A stretch of 64,000 nucleotides of DNA, from assembly GCF_000422665.1 (NCBI RefSeq), contig NZ_KE383899.1, forward strand, positions 12,915-76,914, in the 5' to 3' direction. The translations under genes and the position numbers were made by a program. The notes under the pieces are model-generated. The model had not been told where the DNA came from, made no database searches, and saw only the letters and a program-made list of their open reading frames with translations. Of the stretch, positions 38,648 to 48,808 are shown one piece after another (the stretch's first letter is position 1; each line of letters starts with the position of its first letter). This stretch comes from Ferrimonas senticii DSM 18821. GTDB taxonomy: Bacteria; Pseudomonadota; Gammaproteobacteria; Enterobacterales; Shewanellaceae.

Positions 38648-40050
38648 CCGCCGCCGCCCTAAACCGCACCAATACCGTGCTGGATAAAATCGTCGCCAGC
38701 AAACCAGCCCACATCGAGGCGCTGGCCGAACACTATGGCGAATTGCTTAACACCCGAGCGGCACCATCGACTCGCAGCTTGTTCGATGCCCTTAACCAGA
38801 CCAATGCTGGCTTTATTCTTGAGTGCAAAAAAGCCAGCCCTTCCAAAGGGCTGATCCGTGCCGAGTTCAATCCGGTGGCTATAGCCCGCAGTTACCAAAC
38901 CTACGCCGCCGCCATTTCGGTACTGACCGACGAGCAATTCTTCCAAGGCCAGTTTGAATACCTTAAGCAGGTGGCCGCAGCGGTCAGCGTGCCGGTGCTG
39001 TGTAAGGACTTCATCATTGATGCACGCCAGCTGCGGTTAGCCCGCCACTTAGGTGCCGATGCCGCGCTACTGATGCTATCGGTGCTGCCGGACGCGCTCT
39101 ATCTTGAACTGGCCGCCGAAGCCCAGATCTTAGGATTGGATATCCTTACTGAGGTCAGCAACCGTGAGGAGATGCACCGCGCCATCGCCCTTGGCGCCAA
39201 AATCATCGGCATCAACAATCGCGATCTGCGCGATCTCTCCGTTGACCTAACCACCACCGAAGCGCTGGCGCCACTGGTCCCTAACGGCACCTTGCTGATC
39301 AGCGAATCCGGCATCTACCACCACCAGCAAGTGCGTCAGTTGAGCCCACTGGTGAATGGCTTTTTGGTCGGTTCCAGCCTAACCGAACAAGCCAACATCG
39401 ACTTGGCCTGCCGCCAACTGATTTACGGCAACAACAAAGTCTGTGGTTTGACTCGGGTTGAAGATGCCCAAGCCGTGGCCGCCGCCGGTAGCCGCTACGG
39501 CGGTCTGATCTTTGCTGATAAATCACCGCGTAAGGTCAACCTTGAGCAAGCCCGCCAACTGGTTGATGGCAGCAACCTCGATTTTGTCGGGGTGTTTGTC
39601 GATGCCGAGCCCAGCACCGTGATCTATGTCGCCAACCAGCTGCAACTGCATGCGGTGCAGCTGCATGGCAGCGAGGACGATGAATACATCGACCAATTGC
39701 GGCCGCACCTCCACAGCCAGATCTGGAAAGCGGTAAAGCCGGATCGCAGCAATCTGGTCACAAGCGCCGATCGCTTGCTGTTCGACAGCGCCCAAGCCGG
39801 CCAATTTGGTGGCACCGGTCAGCCGTTTGATTGGTCAACCCTACCGGCCGAGCGCCAGCAAATCCTACTCGCTGGCGGCCTTGGCCCCGACAACATTGAT
39901 GCCGCCATCGCGGTTGGCTGTTTTGGCCTCGATCTTAACTCCGGGGTCGAGCAAGCCCCCGGGGTTAAAGATCCCCACAAATTAGCACTGTGCTTCGAAG
40001 CGCTGCGCGCCTTTGGCCGCAATCACACTGCAACCGGCACCAACAACTAG
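38644..40050 (+). CDS. trpCF: Bifunctional indole-3-glycerol-P synthase / PRA isomerase
   Basis: 468-aa fusion of the E. coli type. N-terminal indoleglycerol-phosphate synthase (about residues 1-255) with ECKKASPSKGLIR, CKDFIIDARQL, GINNRDLRDLSVD and ISESGIYHHQQV; C-terminal phosphoribosylanthranilate isomerase (about 258-465) with VCGLTRVEDAQAV (catalytic Cys), VGVFVDAEP, VQLHGSEDDEYI and LAGGLGPDNI plus DLNSGVEQAPGVKD. Both active sites look intact. Confidence 0.96.
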   Translation: MTAAALNRTNTVLDKIVASKPAHIEALAEHYGELLNTRAAPSTRSLFDALNQTNAGFILECKKASPSKGLIRAEFNPVAIARSYQTYAAAISVLTDEQFFQGQFEYLKQVAAAVSVPVLCKDFIIDARQLRLARHLGADAALLMLSVLPDALYLELAAEAQILGLDILTEVSNREEMHRAIALGAKIIGINNRDLRDLSVDLTTTEALAPLVPNGTLLISESGIYHHQQVRQLSPLVNGFLVGSSLTEQANIDLACRQLIYGNNKVCGLTRVEDAQAVAAAGSRYGGLIFADKSPRKVNLEQARQLVDGSNLDFVGVFVDAEPSTVIYVANQLQLHAVQLHGSEDDEYIDQLRPHLHSQIWKAVKPDRSNLVTSADRLLFDSAQAGQFGGTGQPFDWSTLPAERQQILLAGGLGPDNIDAAIAVGCFGLDLNSGVEQAPGVKDPHKLALCFEALRAFGRNHTATGTNN

Positions 40051-40059
40051 AGAATCCCC

Positions 40060-41259
40060 ATGAGCAAACTCAATCCTTTCTTCGGCGAATTTGGCGGCCA
40101 ATATGTCGCTCAGGTGCTGGTGCCAGCACTCGATCAATTGGAACAAGCGTTTATCGAGGCGCAAGCGGACGATGCGTTTCAGCAAGAGTTTACCAGCCTG
40201 CTCAAAGAGTACGCCGGTCGGCCAACCGCGCTGACCTTAACCCGCAACTTCAGCCCCAATCCCAAGGTGAAAATTTACCTAAAGCGAGAAGATCTGCTGC
40301 ACGGTGGCGCCCACAAAACCAATCAGGTATTGGGCCAAGCGCTGCTGGCAAAACGGATGGGCAAAACCGAGATCATCGCTGAAACCGGCGCCGGTCAGCA
40401 CGGCGTTGCCACTGCCTTAGCCTGCGCGCTGCTGGGACTAAAATGCCGAGTCTACATGGGCGCTAAAGATGTCGAACGACAAAGCCCCAATGTGTTTCGA
40501 ATGAAGCTGATGGGGGCCGAAGTGATCCCGGTGCATTCGGGCTCTGCTACGCTCAAAGACGCCTGCAACGAAGCACTGCGCGACTGGAGCGCCAACTACG
40601 ACAGCGCCCACTACCTGCTGGGTACCGCTGCCGGGCCTCATCCCTTCCCGACCATCGTCCGCGAGTTCCAAAAGATGATTGGCGAGGAAGCTAAGCAACA
40701 GCTTTTAGCCCGCGAAGGACGCTTGCCGGATGCGGCAATCGCTTGCGTTGGCGGCGGCTCCAATGCCATCGGCCTGTTTACCGATTTTATCGATGAACCG
40801 GCCGTGCAACTGATTGGGGTAGAGCCCGCAGGGCTTGGGATCGATACCGACAAACATGGCGCGCCGTTAACCCACGGCAAACTGGGGATCTTCTTTGGCA
40901 TGAAAGCGCCGCTGATGCAGGACAGTCATGGCCAAATTGAGGAATCCTACTCGGTCTCGGCTGGTCTCGATTTCCCGTCGGTGGGCCCACAGCATGCCTA
41001 TCTGGCATCCATCGGCCGCGCTCAATATCCGTCGGTGACCGACGATGAAGCCCTTGAAGCGTTCCAACGTCTGGCCAGCAGTGAAGGGATTATTCCGGCA
41101 TTAGAGTCTGCCCATGCCCTTGCCCACGCTTATAAGATGGCGCAGGAGGCCGCCGATGGCACCATCTTGTTGGTTAACCTCTCCGGCCGTGGTGACAAAG
41201 ACATCTTCACCGTCGCCGATATTTTAGAAAAACAAACCAACAAGGAGGGTTCCCTGTGA
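40060..41259 (+). CDS. trpB: Tryptophan synthase beta chain
   Basis: 399-aa PLP enzyme joining indole and serine. FGEFGGQYV start, PLP lysine in [17 protein letters not shown] (about residue 87), [18 protein letters not shown], and the phosphate loop [18 protein letters not shown] near the end. Stop overlaps the trpA start by 4 bp (GTGA). Confidence 0.97.
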   Translation: MSKLNPFFGEFGGQYVAQVLVPALDQLEQAFIEAQADDAFQQEFTSLLKEYAGRPTALTLTRNFSPNPKVKIYLKREDLLHGGAHKTNQVLGQALLAKRMGKTEIIAETGAGQHGVATALACALLGLKCRVYMGAKDVERQSPNVFRMKLMGAEVIPVHSGSATLKDACNEALRDWSANYDSAHYLLGTAAGPHPFPTIVREFQKMIGEEAKQQLLAREGRLPDAAIACVGGGSNAIGLFTDFIDEPAVQLIGVEPAGLGIDTDKHGAPLTHGKLGIFFGMKAPLMQDSHGQIEESYSVSAGLDFPSVGPQHAYLASIGRAQYPSVTDDEALEAFQRLASSEGIIPALESAHALAHAYKMAQEAADGTILLVNLSGRGDKDIFTVADILEKQTNKEGSL

Positions 41260-42062
41260 GCCGTTATCAGTCACTATTTACCCGCCTTGATGCCGCCAAC
41301 CAAGGCGCCTTTGTGCCGTTTGTCACCCTTGGCGATCCGGGCATAGCCGATGCCATCGATGTGATTGAAGCGCTGATCGCCGGCGGCGCCGATGCCCTTG
41401 AGCTAGGGATCCCTTTCTCCGATCCCGCCGCCGATGGCCCAACCATTCAAGCGGCCAATATTCGCGCCCTTAATGATGGCGTTACACCCACAGCTTGTTT
41501 TGAGGTACTAACCGAAATTCGCCGCCGCCATCCAGATCTGCCGATTGGTCTGCTGGTGTACGCCAACTTGGTGTATTCACCGGGTCTGGCAACCTTTTAC
41601 CAGCGCTGTGCCGATGCCGGAGTCGATTCGGTATTAGTGGCCGATGTGCCGGTTCATCAAGCCGGTGAGTTTATCGATGCCGCCCGCAGCGCTGGGGTGG
41701 CACCGATCTTTATCGCCCCGCCAAACGCCGACGACGCCACCTTAGCGGCGGTCGCCAGCCACGGCCAAGGTTACACCTACCTGCTATCACGGGCTGGGGT
41801 CACCGGCACCGAAACCGCCGCGGGAATGCCACTGGATCACTTAATTGACGGCCTGAAACGACATCAAGCGCCGCCGGCGATCCTCGGGTTTGGCATTGCC
41901 GAACCGGCCCAAGTACAGGCGGCGATTGCCGCTGGTGCCGCCGGCGCCATCAGTGGCTCGGCGGTGGTCAAGATCATTGAACAGCACTTAGATAACCCCA
42001 GCGCCCGCGACGCCGCCCTGAGCGCTTTTGTCAAAAACATGAAGGCAGCAACGCTTCGTTAA
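41256..42062 (+). CDS. trpA: Tryptophan synthase alpha chain
   Basis: 268 aa, starting at a GTG with AAGGAGG upstream. TIM barrel cleaving indoleglycerol phosphate. [11 protein letters not shown], catalytic Glu in [18 protein letters not shown] (about residue 49) and catalytic Asp in [14 protein letters not shown], then [12 protein letters not shown] and [11 protein letters not shown]. Last trp gene; a terminator follows 18 bp later. Confidence 0.97.
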   Translation: MSRYQSLFTRLDAANQGAFVPFVTLGDPGIADAIDVIEALIAGGADALELGIPFSDPAADGPTIQAANIRALNDGVTPTACFEVLTEIRRRHPDLPIGLLVYANLVYSPGLATFYQRCADAGVDSVLVADVPVHQAGEFIDAARSAGVAPIFIAPPNADDATLAAVASHGQGYTYLLSRAGVTGTETAAGMPLDHLIDGLKRHQAPPAILGFGIAEPAQVQAAIAAGAAGAISGSAVVKIIEQHLDNPSARDAALSAFVKNMKAATLR

Positions 42063-42080
42063 TCTTTGCCAGCGGAAACC

Positions 42081-42115
42081 AAAGCCCAAGTGTGCTAGCG
42101 TGCTTGGGTTTTTAT
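42081..42115 (+). terminator. trp operon terminator
   Basis: Stem AAAGCCCAAG / CTTGGGTTTT (one G.T pair) followed by TTATTTTT. Confidence 0.8.
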
Positions 42116-42145
42116 TTTTCGATGACCTCAGAGTTACCCCTACCC

Positions 42146-42673
42146 ATGAAGCAATTGCTTGATTTTCTGCCTTTACTGGTGTTTTTCATCGCCTACAAGT
42201 TTTACGGCATCATCGCCGCCACTGGCGCCATCATTGTCGCCTCGGCGGTGCAGCTCGGTCTGCTGTATCTGCTCTATCGCAAAGTGGAAAAAATGCACCT
42301 TGTCACCTTTGCGCTGCTGCTGGTGTTCGGTGGCGCCACCGTCCTGTTCCAAAACGACGCCTTTATTAAATGGAAGGTGACCATCGTCTACATGCTGTTC
42401 ACCGGCATTTTGATTGGCGGTAACCTGTTTAATCGTCCAATTCTAAAAGCAATGCTGGGTAAAGAGTTGCAGCAAGAGGATGCGGTTTGGAAAAACCTTG
42501 GCTACCTGTGGGCGGGCTTCTTCACCCTGTGCGCCATCGCCAACGTCTATATCGCCTTTAACTTGTCGCAGGAAACTTGGGTTAACTTCAAAGTCTTTGG
42601 CCTGACTGCCGCCACCTTAGTGGGTACGGTGGCCACCGTGTTGTATCTGATGCGTAGCGCTAAAAAGCAGTAA
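42146..42673 (+). CDS. yciB: Inner-membrane septation protein YciB (IspZ family)
   Basis: 175 aa from the ATG at 42146 (E. coli 179). Five hydrophobic segments; FLPLLVFFIAYKFYGI opening, then a Lys-Trp motif FIKWKVTIVYMLFTGILIG and VWKNLGYLWAGFF with FNLSQETWVNFKVFG. Linked to cell-envelope and septation processes in E. coli. Located next to trpA, as yciABC neighbour trp genes in E. coli. Confidence 0.92.
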   Translation: MKQLLDFLPLLVFFIAYKFYGIIAATGAIIVASAVQLGLLYLLYRKVEKMHLVTFALLLVFGGATVLFQNDAFIKWKVTIVYMLFTGILIGGNLFNRPILKAMLGKELQQEDAVWKNLGYLWAGFFTLCAIANVYIAFNLSQETWVNFKVFGLTAATLVGTVATVLYLMRSAKKQ

Positions 42674-42681
42674 GCCAAAAC

Positions 42682-42714
42682 AAAAAATGCCAGTCTTCGC
42701 AGACTGGCATTTTT
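42682..42714. terminator. Bidirectional terminator between yciB and satP
   Basis: Stem AAATGCCAGTCT / AGACTGGCATTT with a TCGC loop, A-run and T-run, between convergent genes. Confidence 0.88.
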
Positions 42715-42731
42715 CTATTCAATAACGGCCG

Positions 42732-43301
42732 TTATTTTTTGGCGAAACGAGTTCCCAGTGGCAGTACCACTCGACCATATTCGTTATTCAGTACTTGCGC
42801 CATGGCAAAGTAGATGGCCGAGGCGCCACAGAAAATCCCTTCCCAACCAGCAATCGCACCAATCAGGGCACTGCCGGTAAAATCACGTGCCGCTAACAAG
42901 AAGAACAGAATGGTCAAAGAGCCAAACACAATCTGTTTTGCCAGTGGGTAAGTGCGAGCCCCGATAAACATAAAGGCGGTGAAGATCCCCCACATGGTCA
43001 GATACCAGCCCATAAAGGCGTGTGGGCTTGGTTCAAAGCCCATCTTTGGCAACACCAGCAGCCCCACCAAAGTTAACCAGAACAGACCGTAAGAGGTAAA
43101 CGCGGTAGTACCAAAGGTGTCACCACGCTTAAAGCACATGATGCCAACAATCACTTGGCTCAAACCACCGTAAAAGATCCCCATCGCAAGGATCATCGAA
43201 TCGATTGGGAAAAAGCCAGCATTGTGGATGTTCAATAGAACGGTCGTCATACCGAAGCCCATCAGGCCTAGCGGAGCAGGGTTGGCGTAAGAGGTCGACA
43301 T
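42732..43301 (-). CDS. satP: Acetate/succinate transporter (SatP/YaaH, GPR1/FUN34 family)
   Basis: 189 aa (188 in E. coli), six transmembrane segments. The diagnostic [11 protein letters not shown] motif (about residues 7-17), [13 protein letters not shown] and [15 protein letters not shown] are present. Moves acetate or succinate with protons across the inner membrane. An acetate carrier fits a genome region that also holds pflB, ackA and pta. Confidence 0.93.
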   Translation of the reverse strand: MSTSYANPAPLGLMGFGMTTVLLNIHNAGFFPIDSMILAMGIFYGGLSQVIVGIMCFKRGDTFGTTAFTSYGLFWLTLVGLLVLPKMGFEPSPHAFMGWYLTMWGIFTAFMFIGARTYPLAKQIVFGSLTILFFLLAARDFTGSALIGAIAGWEGIFCGASAIYFAMAQVLNNEYGRVVLPLGTRFAKK

Positions 43302-43808
43302 CAGGGTACCTTGAAATTGGGTTAAATGGGGGCAGACGCCCTATCTGGCGCCAAATCAGCGGCGTAATATACGGATTCCAGCGACCCTTGGTCAGCCTTA
43401 ATTTAGGCCGATTTTTCGCTTTGTCGGCGGCTCCCCATTGTCGATTTTGGCAAGCGGTAGCGGTTCACAGCATCGGCGATTGGTTGTTACGGATCACACC
43501 GAAATCGAACAGCCAGTGAACATAATTCAGTCGCATTTAAACCGCATCAGCATGGGATTTGTTAAAAACAGCCGCCACCCACCGCAAGGAGAGATCACAC
43601 TTGCACACCGAAATGAGAGATTGATCCTGATGGATTTTGTTGCAGGGTGAACTGATCGGCAAATTTGAAATTAGCGCCAAATACCGCCCATTTTGAACTG
43701 GATTCGCAACCATCCGATCCGTATATTACGCCGCCCAATCTTTGCTCATGGCCCGTTGCCGTGAGCACCGCCCAGTCAGGGGCAACTTACAGTCGAGTGA
43801 CAACCGAG
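43302..43808. other. Intergenic region between satP and the OFA transporter
   Basis: 507 bp between divergent genes with no convincing ORF. An imperfect FNR-like half-site (TTGATCCTGATGGA near 43621) is too weak to call. It presumably holds both promoters. Confidence 0.5.
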
Positions 43809-45035
43809 ATGAATCGAGCCATGAAGATCTTGATCGCAGGTATTGCGATCAACCTGTGTATGGGCGTGCTGTACGCCTGGAGTGTGTTCTCAAAAGCACT
43901 GCAAGCCGAACTGGGCTGGTCCGCCGTTGATGCGGGCATGCCATACAGTGTGGCGGTAATGGTATTTGCCAGCTGTCTGCTGGTATCTGGCGTACTGCAA
44001 GATCGCATGGGCCCACGTGCCATGGTAATTCTGGGCTGTACTCTGGTATCCGGCGGCCTGATCGTCTCCTCCTTCGCTATCGGCAACCCACTGGTACTGG
44101 CGCTGAGCTTCGGCGGCATGGTGGGCGCGGGTATCGGCTTCGCTTACGCTTGTCTGTCTCCAGCCGCAATGAAGTGGTTCCACAGCTCCAAAAAAGGTCT
44201 GGTTTGCGGCCTGATCGCCGGTGGTTTCGGTATCGCTCCACTGTACTTGGCACCACTGACCAACTTCTTGATCGGCAGCTACGGCATCGAGAACACCTTC
44301 CTGTTCTTGGGCGCTGGCGCACTGCTGATCTCGGTACCGCTAGCGTTCACCATCGTTAACCCACCAGCAGGCTATGTGGCTCCAGCTCCAGCGGGTTACG
44401 TTGCTGCTAACAAAGATGGCGGTAACGACTTTAGCTGGCGTGAAATGCTGAAAACCAAGCAGTTCTACATGCTGTGGGTGATGTTCTGTTTCTCCGCTTC
44501 TGCTGGCCTGATGCTGATCGGTAACATCGTATCTATCGCGGCTACCCAAGGCGGTCTAGCAAACGCGGCGTTCCTGGTATCGGCACTGGCGGTATTTAAC
44601 TCCGGTGGCCGCGTAGTGATGGGCATGCTGTCTGACAAGATCGGCGCGATCCGCACTCTGCTGCTGGTGTTCGTACTGCAAGGCATCAACATGCTGCTGT
44701 TCCCGATGTACGAAACCGAAATGGGCTTTATGCTGGGCGCGGCTCTGGCTGGTATCGGTTACGGCGCACTGCTGTCCGTGTTCCCATCTCTGACTGCCGA
44801 TTACTACGGTCTGAAAAACTACGGCACCAACTTCGGCGTGCTGTACACCTCTTGGGGTGTGTCTGGTTTCATCGGTCCAGTAATTGCGGGTTACGTATCT
44901 GCGGCTTACGGTTCTTACGCGATTGCTTACACCGTATCTGCTGTTGGTCTGGCGATCGCCATCGCTCTGGCACTGCTGATCAAACCAGTAACCGCCGAGC
45001 AAAAAGTTACTGCTGCTGAGCCGGTTGAAGCGTAA
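43809..45035 (+). CDS. OFA-family (oxalate/formate antiporter-like) MFS transporter
   Basis: 408 aa with twelve predicted transmembrane segments. The OFA-type opening [19 protein letters not shown] is followed by the MFS loop [26 protein letters not shown] and the second-half loop [13 protein letters not shown]. Codons are biased toward CTG, GGT and CGT/CGC as in pflB, suggesting high expression. An anion such as formate, pyruvate or lactate is plausible given the nearby fermentation genes and the absence of focA; this is inference. An earlier in-frame start at 43665 lacks family sequence; ATG at 43821 is an alternative. Confidence 0.82.
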   Translation: MNRAMKILIAGIAINLCMGVLYAWSVFSKALQAELGWSAVDAGMPYSVAVMVFASCLLVSGVLQDRMGPRAMVILGCTLVSGGLIVSSFAIGNPLVLALSFGGMVGAGIGFAYACLSPAAMKWFHSSKKGLVCGLIAGGFGIAPLYLAPLTNFLIGSYGIENTFLFLGAGALLISVPLAFTIVNPPAGYVAPAPAGYVAANKDGGNDFSWREMLKTKQFYMLWVMFCFSASAGLMLIGNIVSIAATQGGLANAAFLVSALAVFNSGGRVVMGMLSDKIGAIRTLLLVFVLQGINMLLFPMYETEMGFMLGAALAGIGYGALLSVFPSLTADYYGLKNYGTNFGVLYTSWGVSGFIGPVIAGYVSAAYGSYAIAYTVSAVGLAIAIALALLIKPVTAEQKVTAAEPVEA

Positions 45036-45060
45036 TCCGCCAAAACACGATTTAGCGCAC

Positions 45061-45095
45061 AAACAAGCCGCCCAATTGGGCGGCTTGTTTCATTT
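45061..45095 (+). terminator. Terminator of the OFA transporter gene
   Basis: Perfect stem AACAAGCCGCCC / GGGCGGCTTGTT around AATT, followed by TCATTTTT. Confidence 0.8.
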
Positions 45096-45189
45096 TTACC
45101 CCATCAAAAGCCCGCGAACTTCAACTGCTATTCTTTGCCATGCTAAGGTCAACACCTGCTTGATAACCTTAACTAAAGGACTCTCCTCC

Positions 45190-45486
45190 ATGTGGTACAT
45201 GATCTGCTCTGAAGACGTTGAAAACAGCCTGCCGCTGCGCACCCCTGTACGCCCTGCTCACCTTGCTCGTCTGCAAGAGTTGCGCGACCAAGGTCGGCTA
45301 CTGACCGCCGGCCCATTCCCAGCCATCGACAGCGACAACCCTGGCGATGCCGGCTTTACAGGCTCTATGGTCGTAGCTGACTTCGACAGTCTGGAAGACG
45401 CCCAAGCTTGGGCCGATGCCGATCCATACATCCCAGCAGGTGTGTACAAAAACACCGTAGTAAAACCGTTTAAAGCGGTTTTCTAA
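45190..45486 (+). CDS. yciI: YciI-family protein
   Basis: 98-aa ferredoxin-like alpha/beta protein starting [18 protein letters not shown]. Conserved features [18 protein letters not shown] (His and Arg), [11 protein letters not shown] and the [13 protein letters not shown] Asp-Pro-Tyr-like motif match the YciI family. E. coli YciI has no settled role. AAGGA lies upstream of the ATG. It ends 1 bp before xthA, so they are likely co-transcribed. Confidence 0.9.
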   Translation: MWYMICSEDVENSLPLRTPVRPAHLARLQELRDQGRLLTAGPFPAIDSDNPGDAGFTGSMVVADFDSLEDAQAWADADPYIPAGVYKNTVVKPFKAVF

Positions 45487-45487
45487 G

Positions 45488-46294
45488 ATGAAAATTGTCT
45501 CCTTCAATATCAATGGACTGAGAGCCCGACTGCATCAGTTGCAGGCGCTGATCGATAAACACCAGCCGGATGTGATCGGTCTGCAGGAGATCAAAGTGGA
45601 TGATCCGCAGTTCCCACTGGATGCGGTTACTGCCATGGGCTATCACGTCGCCCATCATGGTCAGAAAGGCCATTACGGCGTAGCGACCCTAACCAAAACC
45701 GCGCCATTGGCGGTGCAAAAAGGGTTTCCAACCGACGATGCCGACGCCCAAAAACGGATGATCATCACCACCGTAAGCGATAGCGACGGCCAACCACTGA
45801 CCATCTTGAATGGCTACTTCCCGCAAGGGGAGAACCGCAAGCATGAGACCAAGTTTCCAGCCAAAGCCAAGTTCTACAGTGATTTGATGAATTACCTAAA
45901 CCAACACTGCGATGCCAATGGCCGCGTCGTGGTAATGGGTGACATCAATATCAGCCCAACCGACTTGGATATTGGCATTGGCGATTCAAACCGCAAGCGC
46001 TGGCTGCGCGATGGTAAATGTTCGTTCCTGCCAGAAGAGCGTGATTGGCTGGCGACCTTACAAGCTTGGGGGTTAGATGACAGCTTCCGCCATCTGCACC
46101 CAGAGCGTGGCGAGGTTTACAGCTGGTTTGATTACCGCTCTAAGGGATTTGATGACAATCGCGGTCTGCGCATTGATGTCATTTTAACCAGCAAGGCGCT
46201 GACTGAACGGGTACTCGAGGCGGAGGTGGACTACCAGTTGCGCGGCATCGATAAACCGTCAGATCATGCTCCAATTTGGACGGTTCTCAGATAG
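45488..46294 (+). CDS. xthA: Exodeoxyribonuclease III
   Basis: 268 aa, as in E. coli. AP endonuclease and 3'-5' exonuclease of base-excision repair. Metal and catalytic residues: Asn in FNINGLRAR, Glu in GLQEIKVDD (about 34), Tyr in YFPQGENR, Asp/Asn in [13 protein letters not shown] (about 151), and SDHAPI near the C terminus. Starts immediately after yciI. Confidence 0.96.
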   Translation: MKIVSFNINGLRARLHQLQALIDKHQPDVIGLQEIKVDDPQFPLDAVTAMGYHVAHHGQKGHYGVATLTKTAPLAVQKGFPTDDADAQKRMIITTVSDSDGQPLTILNGYFPQGENRKHETKFPAKAKFYSDLMNYLNQHCDANGRVVVMGDINISPTDLDIGIGDSNRKRWLRDGKCSFLPEERDWLATLQAWGLDDSFRHLHPERGEVYSWFDYRSKGFDDNRGLRIDVILTSKALTERVLEAEVDYQLRGIDKPSDHAPIWTVLR

Positions 46295-46318
46295 TCACAT
46301 CATGAACGTAGTTCAATT

Positions 46319-46342
46319 ACGGCGCTTAGGCGCCGTTTTTGT
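46319..46342 (+). terminator. xthA terminator
   Basis: Perfect stem ACGGCGC / GCGCCGT with a 4-nt loop, followed by TTTTGTT. Confidence 0.8.
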
Positions 46343-46671
46343 TAATTTCTTGGCAAAATTAACCAAGCGCTTTCACATCAAAAACATCTAATCAAAATTC
46401 CCCTCATTAACTCGCTGCAAACTGACTGCAATTTCAACTAAACGGCGACTTGGGCTTACCAAAAACTATAAAAACTGAAAGTTTCTGATCAGTTGTAGGG
46501 TTAATCTTAATTACGATGTGCACTTGCTCATATTTTCACACTGTCTCTCTGGTTTGAGTCAGCATCGACTGTTATCTATGTCGATGCTTGAGGGAAGAAC
46601 CAAGCGTGGTTGTGGCTACGGTTGCACCACTAACAACCTTAGAATGCCGTTGAGCAGAGGAAAAATATACA
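46343..46671 (+). promoter_or_regulatory. Long AT-rich leader region before the MarR-like gene
   Basis: About 330 bp without an ORF. It contains a 9-bp hairpin AGCATCGAC / GTCGATGCT at 46561-46588, about 85 bp before the start codon. The RBS is GAGG (46655-46660). No riboswitch class was recognised. Confidence 0.4.
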
Positions 46672-47001
46672 ATGAGTCAAGCTCAATTAAATAAACTGAT
46701 GGACTGCGTAGAGATCTTCCGCGAGGTTTACAGTGAAATTCCACCTCAGACTTGCCTGATGTTTATGCAGGTATGTCAGGAAGAAGGATGCTCAATTAAA
46801 GAACTGCAAGAACGCTTTGAGATGTCTCAAGCCAGCGCCAGTCGTAACGCTCGTCTGCTGTCTGAGCGAGTGCATTCTGGCCGCAACGGTTTAGGCTTGG
46901 TTGAACTGCGTGTTGATGAACAGGATTACCGCATCAAGCGTGCTTACCTGACCGAGCTGGGTCGTGAGTTGCGTGATCGTCTGACCACCATCATGCACTG
47001 A
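46672..47001 (+). CDS. MarR-like winged-helix DNA-binding protein
   Basis: 109 aa. A winged helix-turn-helix is seen (TCLMFMQVCQEEGCSIKELQERF-type helices, recognition helix MSQASASRNARLL about residues 51-63), then a beta wing GLVELRVDEQDYRIKRAYLTELG. It is short for MarR, as the dimerisation helices are reduced. Stand-alone gene with a long leader, so possibly autoregulated. Target unknown. Confidence 0.75.
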   Translation: MSQAQLNKLMDCVEIFREVYSEIPPQTCLMFMQVCQEEGCSIKELQERFEMSQASASRNARLLSERVHSGRNGLGLVELRVDEQDYRIKRAYLTELGRELRDRLTTIMH

Positions 47002-47030
47002 TCTGTCCGCCCTACAACGAGCAGATATAC

Positions 47031-47060
47031 AAAAAAGCCAATCAACAGATTGGCTTTTTT
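47031..47060. terminator. Bidirectional terminator between the MarR-like gene and panF
   Basis: Stem AAAAAAGCCAATC / GATTGGCTTTTTT with loop AACA, between convergent genes. Confidence 0.88.
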
Positions 47061-47074
47061 GTATTTAAAAACGG

Positions 47075-48502
47075 CTATTTAGTCCGATTTCTAGTGGTTA
47101 TGTAGGTTACAGCCACAAAGGTGACAACCGACAGCAACAACGCCGGTACAATCGCATGCACGCCCAACGGCTTGATGCCGGTTGTAGTCCAATATAAGAA
47201 ACTGCCACTGCCGGTCAGCATCGCACTGATTGCCCCTTGAGCATTGGCTTTTTCCCAGAACAATCCCAGCACCACCGGCCACAGAAATACCGCTTGCAGC
47301 AAGCCAAAAGCGGTTAAGTTGAGCCAGATGATCATCTGTGGCGGATCCAGCGCCAATAGGCCACAACCCAGCGTCAGCACCGTCACCGACAGATAGCTGA
47401 AGCGGCGTTGTTGCGATTCGCTCAACTGACGTTTGCGCATCAGCAGATCTTTCACCAAGGTGCTGGCACTTTGCAGCAGCATCGAATCGACTGACGACAT
47501 AATCGCCGCCATCGGTGCTGCCAACAATAAGCCTGCGACTAACGGTGGGAACAGTTCAACCATCAAGCGTGGGATGATCTCATCCGGGCTAGCCAAATCA
47601 GGGATCAACACCCGCCCTAATACCCCACTTAGATGCGGCAGCAGCACCACCACCACCGACACTAGGGTACCAAACACCATCGCTTGTTTAAGCGCATCGC
47701 CGTCGCGCACCGCCATCGCTCGCAGTGCCGTGTGTGGCAACCCCAGGGTGCCAAAACAGACCAGTACCCAAAACGACAGCAAAAACGGCCAGCTTAAAAA
47801 CTGATTGGGGCCTTGAGGATCCAGCAGGGCTGGATCAATGCGGGCCAGCTCGCTGGTCATGGCGCTGATCCCGCCGCCTTTAACCAGCAAACCGACGAAT
47901 AGGGCTACCATCCCAAACACCATTACCAAACCCTGTAGCGCGTCGGTGTAAGATACCGCCCGAAAGCCGCCCCACAAGGTGTACAGCATCACGGTACCGA
48001 CAAACATCGCCAGCCCCAGATGGTAATCCACTCCAGTCATTACACTCAGCAACCGAGCGCCACCGGTAAACTGCACCACCACCATGCCAATAAAGGCGCC
48101 CACCAGTGACACCCCAGCCAGCACCAACAACAACTTACTTTGGTAACGCTGTTCCAGCACATCAAGCACGGTCACGGAATTATAACGGCGCGCTATCTGC
48201 CACAACTTGGGACCAACCACCCCTAGGGTAAGCATTGCCACTGGCACTTGGATCATCGCCAGCAACACCCAGCCAAGACCAAATTTGTAAGCTGCTCCCG
48301 GGCCACCGATAAATGATGAGGCACTGATATAGGTGGTTACCAACGCCAACGCCAGCAACATCCCCCCCATAAATTGGCCACCGAGAAAATAGCGCTGAGA
48401 GAAATCCCCTTCGGCAACACTACGACGGGCGGCAATCCGCGCCACCGCCAAGGTGATCAGCAGATAGGCAAAGATGGGAACAAGAAGACTAAAATCGGCC
48501 AT
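47075..48502 (-). CDS. panF: Sodium/pantothenate symporter
   Basis: 475-aa SSF-family symporter (483 in E. coli) with about 13 membrane segments. Visible SSF features: DFSQRYFLGGQFMGGMLLALALVTTYISASSFIGGPGAAYKFG-like N-terminal region (positions about 32-75), TDALQGLVMVFG and SSVDSMLLQSASTLVKDL with the second sodium-site serines. Its ATG overlaps the yhdT stop by one base, a pairing seen in E. coli (yhdT-panF). Imports pantothenate for CoA synthesis. Confidence 0.93.
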   Translation of the reverse strand: MADFSLLVPIFAYLLITLAVARIAARRSVAEGDFSQRYFLGGQFMGGMLLALALVTTYISASSFIGGPGAAYKFGLGWVLLAMIQVPVAMLTLGVVGPKLWQIARRYNSVTVLDVLEQRYQSKLLLVLAGVSLVGAFIGMVVVQFTGGARLLSVMTGVDYHLGLAMFVGTVMLYTLWGGFRAVSYTDALQGLVMVFGMVALFVGLLVKGGGISAMTSELARIDPALLDPQGPNQFLSWPFLLSFWVLVCFGTLGLPHTALRAMAVRDGDALKQAMVFGTLVSVVVVLLPHLSGVLGRVLIPDLASPDEIIPRLMVELFPPLVAGLLLAAPMAAIMSSVDSMLLQSASTLVKDLLMRKRQLSESQQRRFSYLSVTVLTLGCGLLALDPPQMIIWLNLTAFGLLQAVFLWPVVLGLFWEKANAQGAISAMLTGSGSFLYWTTTGIKPLGVHAIVPALLLSVVTFVAVTYITTRNRTK

Positions 48503-48702
48503 TAACGCTTAACCAACCAACAACGCACCGCAAGGCACAATAACAGTGGCGCCACCACACAAGAGCACCAAAACCACAGTGGCAGACCCGCCACTACTCC
48601 TTGGTCACGCAGCAGCAAAGGCCCCAACAACCAGAACAAAAAATATCCAAGAGTCAGCAAAAATGCGCCCTTGGCCAACGATTTAGGATTAATGTCGTGC
48701 AT
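48502..48702 (-). CDS. yhdT: YhdT-family small membrane protein (DUF997)
   Basis: 66-aa protein with two hydrophobic helices (about residues 12-30 and 38-60) and a conserved-looking GYFLFWLLGPLLLRD segment. Coupled to panF. Function unknown; possibly an accessory subunit, since it regularly accompanies PanF. Confidence 0.85.
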   Translation of the reverse strand: MHDINPKSLAKGAFLLTLGYFLFWLLGPLLLRDQGVVAGLPLWFWCSCVVAPLLLCLAVRCWLVKR

Positions 48703-48808
48703 ATAATCAGCACAGCGTTATGAGAAGTGCGGCAATGGTAAGCAACAATTTGCCAAACTGACAAACTGGCGCTGCAATAACGCAGACCAAACATCAAGGA
48801 TGGATAGA

